Shown here in pieces: positions 8,104 to 17,295 of a stretch of DNA of 64,000 nucleotides. The stretch comes from Phycisphaerales bacterium. Its GTDB lineage: Bacteria; Planctomycetota; Phycisphaerae; Phycisphaerales; UBA1924. A program made the translations under genes and the position numbers. The notes beneath the pieces are model-generated. The model was not told where the DNA came from, made no database searches, and saw only the letters and a program-made list of their open reading frames with translations. The first letter of the stretch is position 1, and each line of letters opens with the position of its first letter. The stretch covers positions 218,444 through 282,443 of the forward strand of contig JADLFW010000012.1 of assembly GCA_020849615.1 (NCBI GenBank), written 5' to 3'.

Positions 8104-9687
8104 ATGGACGCCGCCCCGGGAACACCGATGGAAGGAGCCCCCGCCACATCTTCGATGCCGACCGCGCCCTCCGGGCCCGGCGGGCCTGAACTCATGGAGG
8201 TCGATCCTCCGGCGGAGGCGGCCGGTGCTGCGGCGGCGATGGCGTTCGAGGACAGCCCGGCGGATTCGCGCTGGGGCGTGCTGCGGCACCGCCACTTCCG
8301 GACGATCTGGTTCGCGGCGTTCGGCTCGTACGTGGGCAACTGGTTCGAGTTCGTCGCGGTGCGCTGGATCGTCTCGCAGGAGACCAAGAGCGAGGAGTGG
8401 ATGGGCTACCTGGCGGCGGCCCAGCTCTGCCCGACGCTCGTGCTGGGCATGCTGGGCGGGCTGGTGGCCGACTCGGTAAACCGCCGCTCGCTGATCATTG
8501 TGACGCAGGCATTCATGATGCTGATCGCGTTGGCGATGGCAGGCGCGACCTTCGCCGGCTACGCCAACCGCTGGGTGTTGCTGGGGCTGACGCTGGCGCA
8601 GGGCGTCACCGTCGCGTTCAACACGCCGGCGTGGCAGGTGCTGACACCGCGGCTGGTGCCCAAGAGCGACCTGACCAAGGCCATCACGCTCAACGGCATC
8701 TCGTTCAACATGGCCCGGGTGATCGGGCCCGCCATCGGCGGGGTGATCATGAAGGCCTTCCAGTCCCCCACCACCGTCATGACGGCGGGCGCCGCCGCGG
8801 CGATCGTGGTGGCCGATTCGACGCCTCCCGCGACCCGCGGCGCTGCGGCCCTGCTGCTCTTCAACGCCCTGACGTTCATCGGCGTGATGCTGGCGGTTCT
8901 CACGACGCCCGATGCGCCAGCGCCCCCGGAGATGCGGGGCGCCTGGAAGCACCCGGCGGTCGTCCTGACCCGCAGCCGCGAGGCGATGATCTGGGTGTGG
9001 CAGCGCAAGGGCCCCCGGGCCGTCATGCTCGCCATCGTCGTCTTCGCCATGCTGGCGACGCCCATCATGCAGCTGCTGCCCCTGATGGTCTCCGAGGTCT
9101 ACCACCGCCGCGAGGATACCTTCGGCACCCTGCTCACCGTCATGGGCATCGGCGCGGTGACGGGCGGGCTGGCCCTCAAGCTCATCCCCAAGTGGTACCC
9201 GATGCACCACCTGATCCCGGTGAGCATCCTCTTCGGCGGCTTTTTCATCCTGATCTTCTCCCTGCTCACGAGCGTCGCCGCCGCGATGATCATCATGTTC
9301 TGCATCGGCGTCTTCTGGATGTGGGGCTTCAACTCCAGCGCCGCCGCCATGCAGCACCTGGTCAGCGATGACATGCGCGGGCGGGTCTCCGCCGTCGTCA
9401 ACACCATCGCCATGGGCCTCATGCCCGTGGGCACCTGGATCGCCGGCGCGGCGGGCCACGCGGGCGAGCGGGCCCTGCGGCACTACCGGCCCGGCATGGT
9501 GCACTCGGGCACCGGCACGCAGTTGGGCCTCGCGTTCGTCTCGGCCACCCTCGTCCTCGCCGGGCTCGTCATGCTCATCTGGCGCACCCCCGAGGTCGAT
9601 GGCCTCAGCCCCGGCGACCCCGGCTACGACCGCCGCCCGGGGTTCATCCGCGGATTGACGGGCCAGGCCCACCGCCCGCGCTCCTGA
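8104..9687 (+). CDS. Major facilitator superfamily transporter (MFS_3 / exporter-like)
   Basis: 527 aa with about twelve hydrophobic segments. After a Pro/Ala/Glu-rich tail of about 45 residues, the segment LRHRHFRTIWFAAFGSYVGNW and the following GGLVADSVNRRSLII match the start of MFS_3 (EntS-like) exporters, including the loop-2 D-x-x-x-R-R signature. A large central loop falls between the two six-helix halves. The substrate is unknown. The first ATG is used, but an ATG at 8128 is also possible. It follows the zinc-ribbon membrane gene by 21 nt on the same strand and precedes ispG by 48 nt. Confidence 0.85.
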   Translation: MDAAPGTPMEGAPATSSMPTAPSGPGGPELMEVDPPAEAAGAAAAMAFEDSPADSRWGVLRHRHFRTIWFAAFGSYVGNWFEFVAVRWIVSQETKSEEWMGYLAAAQLCPTLVLGMLGGLVADSVNRRSLIIVTQAFMMLIALAMAGATFAGYANRWVLLGLTLAQGVTVAFNTPAWQVLTPRLVPKSDLTKAITLNGISFNMARVIGPAIGGVIMKAFQSPTTVMTAGAAAAIVVADSTPPATRGAAALLLFNALTFIGVMLAVLTTPDAPAPPEMRGAWKHPAVVLTRSREAMIWVWQRKGPRAVMLAIVVFAMLATPIMQLLPLMVSEVYHRREDTFGTLLTVMGIGAVTGGLALKLIPKWYPMHHLIPVSILFGGFFILIFSLLTSVAAAMIIMFCIGVFWMWGFNSSAAAMQHLVSDDMRGRVSAVVNTIAMGLMPVGTWIAGAAGHAGERALRHYRPGMVHSGTGTQLGLAFVSATLVLAGLVMLIWRTPEVDGLSPGDPGYDRRPGFIRGLTGQAHRPRS

Positions 9688-9735
9688 CCTTCCCTTACGG
9701 CGAACCCCGGCCCGGCCTCCGCGTAGGATTCCCCG

Positions 9736-11031
9736 ATGCTCCCCCGCCAGGCGACCCGTCAGATCACCGTCGGCGATGACCGAGTCGGTCGAGTCCGCAT
9801 CGGCGGCGGGCTGCCGGACCGCGCGGGCCGGCCCACCACCCCCGCGCCGGTCTCCGTGCAGACCATGACCGCGGGCTACACGCACGATGTCGAGGCGTGC
9901 GTGACGGAGATCAACCGCCTCGCCGCGGCGGGGGCCGACATCGTCCGCGTCGCGGTCCCGGAGAAGAAGGACACCGATGCCCTCCGGGAGATCCTGCCGC
10001 GCGTGCAGGTCCCCATCGTCGCCGATGTTCACTTCCACTTCCAGCGGGCGCTCGAGGCCGTCGATGCGGGCGTCCACAAGATCCGCCTGAACCCCGGCAA
10101 TATCAGCGACCGGGCCCAGGTCGTCGATGTCATCCAGGCCTGCAAGGCCCGCGGCCTGCCGATCCGCATCGGCGTCAACGAGGGCTCCATCATCGAGCGC
10201 CGCGACAAGCAGAAGCGCATGAAGGAGCTGGGCCAGGTCTTCAGCGACCACAAGCACGGCTACCTGCTGGCGATCATGATCACCAAGCTCGAGGAATACC
10301 TCGACATCTTCTACGAGCAGGATTTCCACGACATCGCCATCAGCGCCAAGAGCATGGACGCAGCCCTCGTCGTCGACGCCTACACCGAGATCGCCAAACG
10401 CTTCAACCACCCCCTGCACCTGGGCGTCACCCACGCCGGGCCCAAGGAGACCGGGGCCATCCGCTCCGTCGCCGCCCTGGGCGGGCTGCTCATCAACGGC
10501 ATCGGCGACACGATCCGAATCAGCTACGCCAGCGACCCCGTCTACGAAGTCGAGGATGGCCTCGAGCTGCTCTACTGCCTGGGCCTGCGCGAGCGCAAGG
10601 GCGTGGACCTCATCGCCTGCCCCACCTGCGGCCGCATCCAGGTCGACCTGTTCACCCTGGTGCAGGATGTCCGCAAGCAGCTGGCGCAGCAGGTCACCGT
10701 GCCGCTGAAGGTCGCGGTCATGGGGTGCATCGTGAACGGGCCCGGCGAGGCCGAGGGCGCCGATGTCGCCGTCTTCGCGGGCGACCGACGCGGCATCATC
10801 TACGTGCAGGGCGAGCGCGTGGCCAACGTCCCCGAGCCCGAGATCCTCGACCGCCTGCTCGCCGAGTGCCTCGCGTTCCAGGACCGCGTGCTGCGCGGCG
10901 AAGCAAAGCTGGGCGAGAAGAAGGTCGCGATCATCCCGCCCGACCCGATCGGAGAACTGGGGTCGGGAGTGGACAAGATCGCACGCGGCCAGGTCGAATC
11001 GCGCGCGCCGCTCACGATCGGCCGGTCGTAA
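9736..11031 (+). CDS. ispG: 4-hydroxy-3-methylbut-2-enyl diphosphate synthase IspG (GcpE)
   Basis: 431 aa. IspG converts 2-C-methylerythritol 2,4-cyclodiphosphate to HMBPP in the MEP isoprenoid pathway, using a 4Fe-4S cluster. The TIM-barrel start is seen as VSVQTMTAGYTHDVEACV and VPIVADVHFHF. Cluster ligands are C295 and C298 in CPTCGR and C331 in GCIVNGPGEAEGAD, with the conserved glutamate just after. It is the two-domain bacterial type without the plant-like insert. AGGA lies upstream of the ATG. The organism therefore probably uses the MEP pathway. Confidence 0.95.
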   Translation: MLPRQATRQITVGDDRVGRVRIGGGLPDRAGRPTTPAPVSVQTMTAGYTHDVEACVTEINRLAAAGADIVRVAVPEKKDTDALREILPRVQVPIVADVHFHFQRALEAVDAGVHKIRLNPGNISDRAQVVDVIQACKARGLPIRIGVNEGSIIERRDKQKRMKELGQVFSDHKHGYLLAIMITKLEEYLDIFYEQDFHDIAISAKSMDAALVVDAYTEIAKRFNHPLHLGVTHAGPKETGAIRSVAALGGLLINGIGDTIRISYASDPVYEVEDGLELLYCLGLRERKGVDLIACPTCGRIQVDLFTLVQDVRKQLAQQVTVPLKVAVMGCIVNGPGEAEGADVAVFAGDRRGIIYVQGERVANVPEPEILDRLLAECLAFQDRVLRGEAKLGEKKVAIIPPDPIGELGSGVDKIARGQVESRAPLTIGRS

Positions 11032-11058
11032 CCCGCGCGAGCGCTCCGGGCAAGGAAC

Positions 11059-11280
11059 ATGGCCGTACGCAGGAAGAAATCACCGCGACCCGGCGCGAAG
11101 CTTCTTGGAGAGTTCCAGCACGAGGCGGCGGACCGCGTGTACGTGCTCATGGAGACCCTCGACCGGTTCGTGCTCGACCACGAGTACCTCCGGCGCGATC
11201 CATCGCTGGCCAAGCTGGGCGAGGAAGCACACGACGCCCTGTTCAAGCTCTACCAGTCGATCTGGCACCGTCAGCACTGA
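11059..11280 (+). CDS. Small hypothetical helical protein
   Basis: 73 aa with AAGGA just upstream of the ATG. The N-terminus is basic (VRRKKSPRPG). The rest is a predicted helical pair rich in Glu, Leu and aromatics (EAADRVYVLMETLDRFVLDH; AHDALFKLYQSIW). No family is recognised. It starts 27 nt after ispG on the same strand and may be co-transcribed. It is convergent with the TraB-type gene. Confidence 0.55.
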   Translation: MAVRRKKSPRPGAKLLGEFQHEAADRVYVLMETLDRFVLDHEYLRRDPSLAKLGEEAHDALFKLYQSIWHRQH

Positions 11281-11305
11281 TGCGTTCGTTCCGACGGGCC
11301 GGCTC

Positions 11306-12595
11306 CTACTTCGCCCCCCGCTTCAACTGCGCATCTAGTTGCCGCCGGATCATCTCTCTCACCTGCCGGGCCTGCTGCGGCGTCATCCCCGTGCCCTCCA
11401 GGTCTACCGTGATCGCGGGCCGCCATTGCGAACCGCCGGGCACGTAGCCGGTCTCCGCCGCCAGCCGCTTCTCGAGGTCGGGCAGGTGTCCCCCTCCGTA
11501 GATGATGCCGATCGACTTCACGCCCGGCTCGTCCTTCAGAATGCGCTTGACATCCTCCATCACGACCGCGTTGCGGTCCTCCACGATGACCTTCATCATC
11601 GCAGCGCCCGCCTGCGCGGCCATCAGGTCATCGGCCCGGCTGAGCATCTCGATCATCATGACCTTCATCATGATCTGCATGGATGGGCTCGCCTTGACGA
11701 ACTCCAGCAGCACGCCCGCGAGCCGGGCGAACACGCTGCTGCCATCGAGCAGCTTGAAGAGCTGGTCGGCGCCCGCGCCCGCCTTCTCGAGCCGCTCCTG
11801 CACCTGGTCGATGGACATGTCGCTGTTGCGCCAGTTGGGCTTGGTGTGGTCCATCACCGCGAGCTGGAAACTCAGCCCCATCGCGTCGGCCATCTGTTGC
11901 TGAATGCCGCCCCCGCCCGCGCCTCGCTCGGACTTGGAGAGCGGCTTCTGGTCCGACAGCCGCAGGTCCTGATCCACCCCCTCGCCGCCCTCGCGGCCAT
12001 CGGCCCCAAGGCTCACGACCTCGTACTTCCCGGTGGCGCTGTCCAGCGTGTACACCAGCGGCCGGGCCCAGAGGTCCTGCAGCGATCGCTCCAGCATCGC
12101 GTCGGGCAGGCGCGCCGTGCCGCGGAGCTGATCGACGCTCCGCGGGTACTCGCCGTGCTCCCGCTTGTACGCCTCGGCGGCCATGGCGATGAACCGGATG
12201 CGCCGGGCCGTGGCCCGCGCCTTGGCCTCATCGCCCTCCAGCCCGGCCTCGCCGCCCAGCCCCGGCGGCTTCACACCCTCGTACAGGACGACATCCTGCC
12301 GGTCGAGGAACTCCTGCAGCGAGTCATAGAACGCCTTGTCGGCGATGTGGATCGCGGCGGCAAGGTGCAGCGCGGGCCCGTCACCATCGGCGCGACGGAA
12401 CTCCCGCACCGCGGCCTCCAGGACGATCATCTGGCCATCATCCTCCTCGGTCACGCGGAGGTACGGGCCGGGCCCGCCGCCTTCCTGCGCGAGCGCTGAT
12501 GGCACGCCCATCAGCAGCGCCGACACGAACGCGATGCAGCACGGCCTGGGAGTGCTAAAGAAGGAGAACAGGGATGGGGCGGCGGCGTGGGGCAT
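11306..12595 (-). CDS. Secreted TraB/TIKI-like protein with an inserted GspG-like domain
   Basis: 429 aa from ATG 12595 (AGGA 9 nt upstream; an ATG at 12616 is also open). A signal peptide ends near ALA-QEGG. The first TraB-type half has LAAAIHIADKAFYDSLQEFLDRQDVVLYEGV (key part HIADKAFY and VLYEG). At about residues 123-215 there is a different domain: a helix followed by EHGEYPRSVDQL, LQDLWARPLVYTLDS and YEVVSLGADGREGGEG. This is the C-terminal fold of type II secretion pseudopilin GspG, without its prepilin signal. The TraB half then resumes with long helices and ends with IGIIYGGGHLPDLEKRL. TraB-like proteins include metal-dependent proteases; the role here is unknown. Confidence 0.75.
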   Translation of the reverse strand: MPHAAAPSLFSFFSTPRPCCIAFVSALLMGVPSALAQEGGGPGPYLRVTEEDDGQMIVLEAAVREFRRADGDGPALHLAAAIHIADKAFYDSLQEFLDRQDVVLYEGVKPPGLGGEAGLEGDEAKARATARRIRFIAMAAEAYKREHGEYPRSVDQLRGTARLPDAMLERSLQDLWARPLVYTLDSATGKYEVVSLGADGREGGEGVDQDLRLSDQKPLSKSERGAGGGGIQQQMADAMGLSFQLAVMDHTKPNWRNSDMSIDQVQERLEKAGAGADQLFKLLDGSSVFARLAGVLLEFVKASPSMQIMMKVMMIEMLSRADDLMAAQAGAAMMKVIVEDRNAVVMEDVKRILKDEPGVKSIGIIYGGGHLPDLEKRLAAETGYVPGGSQWRPAITVDLEGTGMTPQQARQVREMIRRQLDAQLKRGAK

Positions 12596-12689
12596 GAAAT
12601 GGGTCCTGGCGCGCACGGCGGTGGTACGCGGGCCCGTCGGCCGCTGTTACCCCGCCGCGGGGGACTATATTGCGAGCGGGTGGCACACC

Positions 12690-13427
12690 ATGTTCTCCGG
12701 ACGCATCAACCCCGATTTCCATCTGGACCGTGAGCAGATCCGGGCCGAACGGGTCCGCATGCGCGCCGACCCGCGGTCCCTGGCCCGGCCCGTGGTGGTG
12801 CTGGCGGGATGGCGGTCGCCGAGCGTGCAGGGGTTCAGCCTCGCGGACAAGCTCGCCCCGCTGACGAGCGGCCATCGCGGCGACTTCACATCGGTGTCGT
12901 ACGCGTTGGCGGGGGACATCGAATCCGCGGCCCGGCGGGCCCGGTCGGTCCTTGAGGGTCGCTTCCGCGGCGCGAGCGGGGAGGTCGATGTCGTCGGCAT
13001 CTCGATGGGCGGGCTGGTGGCCCGCCTGCTCATGGCGGAGGACCCTCCGGTCGGACTCCGCATCCGCAGGCTGTTCACGATCGCGACGCCGCACACGGGC
13101 GCGGGGCTGGCCCGGTGGGTCCGCCCCGACCGCGCAGCGCGGGCCATGCGCCCCGGCTCGCCGCTGCTCGCCCGGCTGGATGACCGGCTGGCGGCCGAGG
13201 AGTTCGAGCTGATCTGCTACGCACAGCTGCGCGACTGGTGGGTCGGCGCTTCGCGCGCCCATCCGCCGGGCCGCGGCTCGCACTGGATCGATGCCACATC
13301 GCCGATCGACCGGATATTCAGCCACTTCACAAGCCCGCGGCGCTGGCCCATCGTGCTGGATATCGCCCGGCGGCTGCGTGGCGAATCACCGCTGGCTCGG
13401 ACCGCGTCGCGTCCCCCCGGGGACTGA
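12690..13427 (+). CDS. Alpha/beta-hydrolase, probable lipase/esterase
   Basis: 245 aa from the ATG at 12690; the frame is open further upstream but overlaps the divergent gene there. The nucleophile elbow is seen as VVGISMGGLVARLL (GxSxG, residues about 100-113), preceded by the strand VVVLAGW. A further family-like segment, LFTIATPHTGAG, follows. A conserved histidine late in the protein (SHWIDATSPIDRIF) could complete the triad. There is no clear signal peptide. The substrate is unknown; acyl esters are likely. Its 3' end overlaps the convergent gene at 13386 by 42 nt. Confidence 0.78.
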   Translation: MFSGRINPDFHLDREQIRAERVRMRADPRSLARPVVVLAGWRSPSVQGFSLADKLAPLTSGHRGDFTSVSYALAGDIESAARRARSVLEGRFRGASGEVDVVGISMGGLVARLLMAEDPPVGLRIRRLFTIATPHTGAGLARWVRPDRAARAMRPGSPLLARLDDRLAAEEFELICYAQLRDWWVGASRAHPPGRGSHWIDATSPIDRIFSHFTSPRRWPIVLDIARRLRGESPLARTASRPPGD

Positions 13428-13943
13428 TGCAGGCCTGGGCCGAGCCGGCACAGCGACAATTCCCTTGGCCGGCGCGGGCTTCTTGGCCGGACCTGCTTCC
13501 GGTTTCACCTCGACCTGGCCTTCCGCCACCCAGCGGAGGCGCTGGCCCAGAGAGCGGACTCGCTTGATCGACTCGATCGGTGCTCCCCGCCCGACCGCCG
13601 CCTGCAGCAACTGCTCGAATGCGCCGCGGCTGACCATCGGCGCGACGGGGGACGACAGGCCCGCCTTCAGGGAGAGCTCCCGAAGCAAGGCCCTGTCGGC
13701 CCGTGAGAGACGCATCCGCCGGGCCAGGGTGAGAAACGCCGCCTCATCGGGAGCGCGGGCGTTGAGCCGGCGGCGGGCCGCGAGGACGACGATCGCAATA
13801 AGCGCAGAGAGCGCCATGATCACGCCAACGACCGAGCCGATCGCGGCCCAGTCGGTCGGCGGGGGCTCCGCTTCACCCGTGAAGATCCGGATGGGTTGCC
13901 GGGCCTGAGCCATCAACTGGCTGAAATAGGCGCCATCGGGCAT
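13386..13943 (-). CDS. Single-pass membrane protein of unknown function
   Basis: 185 aa. One hydrophobic helix lies at about residues 35-57 (SVVGVIMALSALIAIVVLAA) and is followed by a cytosolic helical part beginning RRRLNARAPDEAAFLTLARRM. The C-terminus is Pro/Ala/Lys-rich. The pattern of one helix plus a four-helix-like cytosolic domain resembles small planctomycete proteins near motility genes, but no family can be named. Its ATG overlaps the stop of the upstream HEAT-repeat gene (TAATG), so the two are almost certainly coupled. Confidence 0.65.
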   Translation of the reverse strand: MPDGAYFSQLMAQARQPIRIFTGEAEPPPTDWAAIGSVVGVIMALSALIAIVVLAARRRLNARAPDEAAFLTLARRMRLSRADRALLRELSLKAGLSSPVAPMVSRGAFEQLLQAAVGRGAPIESIKRVRSLGQRLRWVAEGQVEVKPEAGPAKKPAPAKGIVAVPARPRPASVPGGTRRGPSQR

Positions 13944-16162
13944 TACGCCACCTCCTTCACGGCGGCGGGCGAGCGGCGCTTGAGCTGATGCCGCAGGCGC
14001 AGCGCGAAGGCCTCGGCCCGGCGCCGAACCGAGGCGTCCGCATCAGTGCGGGCGAGTTCCACGACGCGCGAGGCGAGTTCGGGCCAGCGGTTGCCGGCCC
14101 GGGCCCGGCCCGCGTGCAGCAGCGTGCGATCGGCGAGCCAGACGCCCGCGGTGCGGTGGGCCGGGCGGTCATCGTGGAGCATGACAGCGAGGCCATCGAG
14201 CGCGGAGGCCTGGGTCGGCCCGGTATCCTCGCCGCAGAGGATGGCCCGCAGCACGCTGGCCCGGACCCGGTGGTGCTCATCCTGCTTGAACTCGAGGATC
14301 GAGTCGTACGGACCCGGCCCGCCGGGTTCGGAACGTACGCGGGCGAAGCGTCCGAGGGCCTCGACCGCGTTGGCCCGGACGCGGCCCGTGCCCCGGTGCG
14401 CGGCCTCGAGCAGAACATCCGGAGCCTTGGGGATCACCTCCCCCACCGCCGCGACGGCGGAGGCCACCGCGCGGGCGAAGGGGTCAAGATCATCGGAGGC
14501 CGGAGCGGCCTGCAGCCGCGCGAGCCCGTCGCGGATGATGGCGTCGAGCTCTTCGCTGAACTCGGACTGAAGGCCGAGGCGGCGGATAAGCATGACCAGA
14601 CGAGAGCGCGGGCCCGGCTCGCGTTCCCAGCGCTCCCGCAGCAGCCGCAGGAAGGCGTGACGGTCGGCGGCCAGCATCCGCCGGGCCTCGATCCGGCCCG
14701 GCAGAGAGGCGGGATCATCCCAGGCCGTCCGTTCGGTCTCCTGTTCGGCGATCAGGCGAATGGCATCGTGCGGCGAGGCGGCGAGGCGGGTGAAGACCCG
14801 GCCCGGCTCGTCGAGGCCCGCGCGGTGCTTGCGGCGGACATCTGGCACCCCCGCCGCGGAAAGACTCAGCGCGGCGGACCGGGCCACGCGGGGATCTTCA
14901 TCGAAGACGTAATCGCTGAGCCCGCGCGGGCTGAGCGTCCGGGCCGCGGCGTGGCGGACGGTCGGGTCCGGGTCAACCAGGAGCGGTTCGAGCGCGGCCC
15001 GCGTGCCCTCCGAGCCCAGGTGCAGGACCGGCGCGAGCCGGGGCAGCCCCAGGCGAGATTCAAGATCGAGCTGCTCGACCAAGCCCGCCGGCGGAAGCAC
15101 GCTGCTCCGCACCGTGGCGGCCAGACCAGAACCGCCCGGCGTCTTGCCCCCGATGGCCCGGAGCCGGGCCGCCCGCCGCGGGTGGGCCGCGAGATGGGCC
15201 CGCGAGAGCACCAGCTCGTGCTCCCGAGCGCTCTGAGCCCGGGTCAGCCGGTCGGCCGCGGCGGTGGCGAGGTGGTCGAACTTGAGCCATTCCCACGCCC
15301 GAAGCCGGGCCAAGGGCTTGGCGGACCAGCGGATTACGCCACGGAGCGCCGGCAGACTCGGCTGGTCCTTGTCGCGAAGCCACTGACTAAGCGGGCCGCC
15401 ACGGGCGACGGCCGCGGGTTCGAGGAGCATGAACGCGCACCAGATCACACCCCGGGCCCGGTGGTTGTGGAACGAGGCCACGGAGCGGGCGATTTCATCT
15501 TCGAGCGCGGGCCGCGAGATGGCGTCGGGCGGGAAGGTGGCGGGGTCGGGCTCAGGCCCGGCGGCCCGGGCGCCGGCGGCGGCGACCAGCGCCGGTTCGA
15601 CGCCCGCGGCCCGGCGGACGAGTTCGACCAGCGAACGTTCGACGTAGAGCCCGCTCTGCAGGCCCGGCGTGTCGAGGAGATTGATGAGGCCCGGGATCAG
15701 CCCCGGGTCGAAGGTGTCGAGGGCGAGGGCGGCGATGCCACGGGCGGCGGCGGCATCCTGCCCGACCGAGCGGACCGCGGCCGGCCAGCGGCCACGGCCG
15801 ATGGCAAGAGCGGTGGGCTTGAGGTCCGGCGGAATGATCATCCAGCGGCGGACGAGTTCGGCGATGGATTCATCGGCGAGTCTGCCGGCATCGCGAACGG
15901 AGCGTCGATTCCAGCGACTTGGCGGAGTTGCGGCTGGGGGCACCGCGAGTTCGAGCAGTTCGGTGATGAGCCAGGAGACCTCATCCGGGCGGGCCCATCG
16001 AAGCGCTGCCGCGAGCGCAGCCAGCCGTGGAAAAGCTGACAGTCGCCGAATAAGGCGTTCGCGCCACGCTAACATCGATGATTCTCTTGACACGGCGGAC
16101 ACGATCATTTCTAGTATGCGGTTTACCACGGCCGGGGGCTGAGGTCCAACAGGTTGGGGCAA
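13943..16162 (-). CDS. HEAT-repeat-like large protein
   Basis: 739 aa. The start is uncertain: a TTG at 16162 has AGAGG upstream, and in-frame ATGs exist at about 16108 and 16075. The protein is almost all alpha-helical with no signal peptide. Repeated units such as PLLVDPDPTVRHAAARTLS, DEDPRVARSAALSLS and RGTGRVRANAVEALGRFA have the HEAT pattern (D-x-x-x-x-V-R-x-x-A). HEAT solenoids act as protein-binding scaffolds. It is the upstream member of a two-gene set with the membrane protein at 13386-13943 (TAATG overlap), so the membrane protein may anchor the scaffold. Confidence 0.75.
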   Translation of the reverse strand: MPQPVGPQPPAVVNRILEMIVSAVSRESSMLAWRERLIRRLSAFPRLAALAAALRWARPDEVSWLITELLELAVPPAATPPSRWNRRSVRDAGRLADESIAELVRRWMIIPPDLKPTALAIGRGRWPAAVRSVGQDAAAARGIAALALDTFDPGLIPGLINLLDTPGLQSGLYVERSLVELVRRAAGVEPALVAAAGARAAGPEPDPATFPPDAISRPALEDEIARSVASFHNHRARGVIWCAFMLLEPAAVARGGPLSQWLRDKDQPSLPALRGVIRWSAKPLARLRAWEWLKFDHLATAAADRLTRAQSAREHELVLSRAHLAAHPRRAARLRAIGGKTPGGSGLAATVRSSVLPPAGLVEQLDLESRLGLPRLAPVLHLGSEGTRAALEPLLVDPDPTVRHAAARTLSPRGLSDYVFDEDPRVARSAALSLSAAGVPDVRRKHRAGLDEPGRVFTRLAASPHDAIRLIAEQETERTAWDDPASLPGRIEARRMLAADRHAFLRLLRERWEREPGPRSRLVMLIRRLGLQSEFSEELDAIIRDGLARLQAAPASDDLDPFARAVASAVAAVGEVIPKAPDVLLEAAHRGTGRVRANAVEALGRFARVRSEPGGPGPYDSILEFKQDEHHRVRASVLRAILCGEDTGPTQASALDGLAVMLHDDRPAHRTAGVWLADRTLLHAGRARAGNRWPELASRVVELARTDADASVRRRAEAFALRLRHQLKRRSPAAVKEVA

Positions 16163-16438
16163 ATACCTCTGGAATCAGGGCTCACGACCGTATATATTGT
16201 GGATGGGGGAGTTGAGAGGGTTTCAGTCGTTCATTGGGGTAGAGAAGGAGCGGGCCGCGGATCCGGAGCCGGGTACCTGAACGGGGGACCGCCGGCCGGA
16301 TGGGTGTCGAAGTTTCAGGAGTGACCCCGAGCGCGGGTCGTCCGGGATGACACCTGAGATGCGGCAACCCCGGTGGCTCGAACGGAAGCGGGCTTGACCA
16401 CTCACGCCCGCGCTCGAGCGCCCTACGAAGGACGGACG

Positions 16439-16978
16439 ATGAACCTGCCAACGAAGAACAGTCTGCAGTCCTATCAGGTTGTGCTGTACCACCGTGCGCT
16501 GCACCCGGAGTTGTTTCAGCTCCGCGGCCGCAAGGTGATCCGCCACGGCGACTACGAGCTGGAGTCGTGGGTGATGAGCGGCTCGCACCTGCTGCGCTTT
16601 GAGCACAAGTCGTTGTGCGCCAGCGAGTTGGTGACCGATCAGGATCGCAACCTGCCCGAGGGCGGGGTCGTCACGGCGTTCCTGTGCGCGGGCGAGCGCG
16701 ATTACGAGCACGCCTTCAAGAAAGACCGGGTCACCTATATGACCACGGTGCAGACGGAAACGCTTTCGGACAACCTCTTCGCCGCCACCTACGAGGAGAT
16801 GCTCGACTTCGGCCGCGAGTCCGGGGCCCTGACCCACGCCTGGGAGGATGAGTCGGGCCGCTGCCTGAGCATGATCGATGTCCAGCGGTACAGCACCGAG
16901 GTGCATGCGCAGGCGTATCACCTGATTGCCAACGGCGGCATCGTACTGCGGACACAGACGATCTTTGAGGTGAAGTAG
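16439..16978 (+). CDS. Conserved hypothetical protein
   Basis: 179 aa from ATG 16439, which is preceded by AAGGACGG; the frame is open upstream but that part lacks protein-like composition. The protein is beta-rich (YQVVLYHRALHPELFQLRGR; YELESWVMSGSHLLRFEH) and is acidic in the middle. I do not recognise a catalytic motif. There is no signal peptide. It is flanked by the divergent HEAT gene and, 317 nt later, by ileS. GC content and codon use look like the core genome. Confidence 0.7.
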   Translation: MNLPTKNSLQSYQVVLYHRALHPELFQLRGRKVIRHGDYELESWVMSGSHLLRFEHKSLCASELVTDQDRNLPEGGVVTAFLCAGERDYEHAFKKDRVTYMTTVQTETLSDNLFAATYEEMLDFGRESGALTHAWEDESGRCLSMIDVQRYSTEVHAQAYHLIANGGIVLRTQTIFEVK

Positions 16979-17295
16979 TCCCCGGCTCACCCGCTTTGGG
17001 GGGAGTTGCGGCGACCAGGATGGCTTCGGACAGCGTAGCGGGTGGACGACTATCATCTGCCGCATGACACGCAGGATGCCCAATCCGCGGGCCGAGTTGC
17101 CGGCCCGGCTGCCCCGAATTACCTCGCCCCGCTGAGGGCGAAGCCGGGCGGTCCTGTTTCCACAGTGGATGACCGATCGGCGGAGCCCAGGGCGGGGCGG
17201 TTGCGCTGCGCGTCGATTGACCGATACCATCCATGCCCCCAACCGGGAAGCCTCGGCCCATCCACCCTGAACAGGGCGGGCCTGTTTCCGAGCGA
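16979..17295. other. Gene-free spacer before ileS
   Basis: About 317 nt with no convincing gene. CACCCGCT near 16986 and AGCGGGTG near 17036 could pair across about 45 nt, too far apart for a standard terminator. I see no T-box-like structure, tRNA or clear promoter, although control of ileS would have to lie here. Confidence 0.4.

Noticed and set aside
7816..10434. A very long open frame antisense to the MFS and ispG genes
   Set aside because: It is rich in Arg, Gly, His and Asp and follows the third-position GC of the real genes. MFS and IspG motifs are clear on the other strand.
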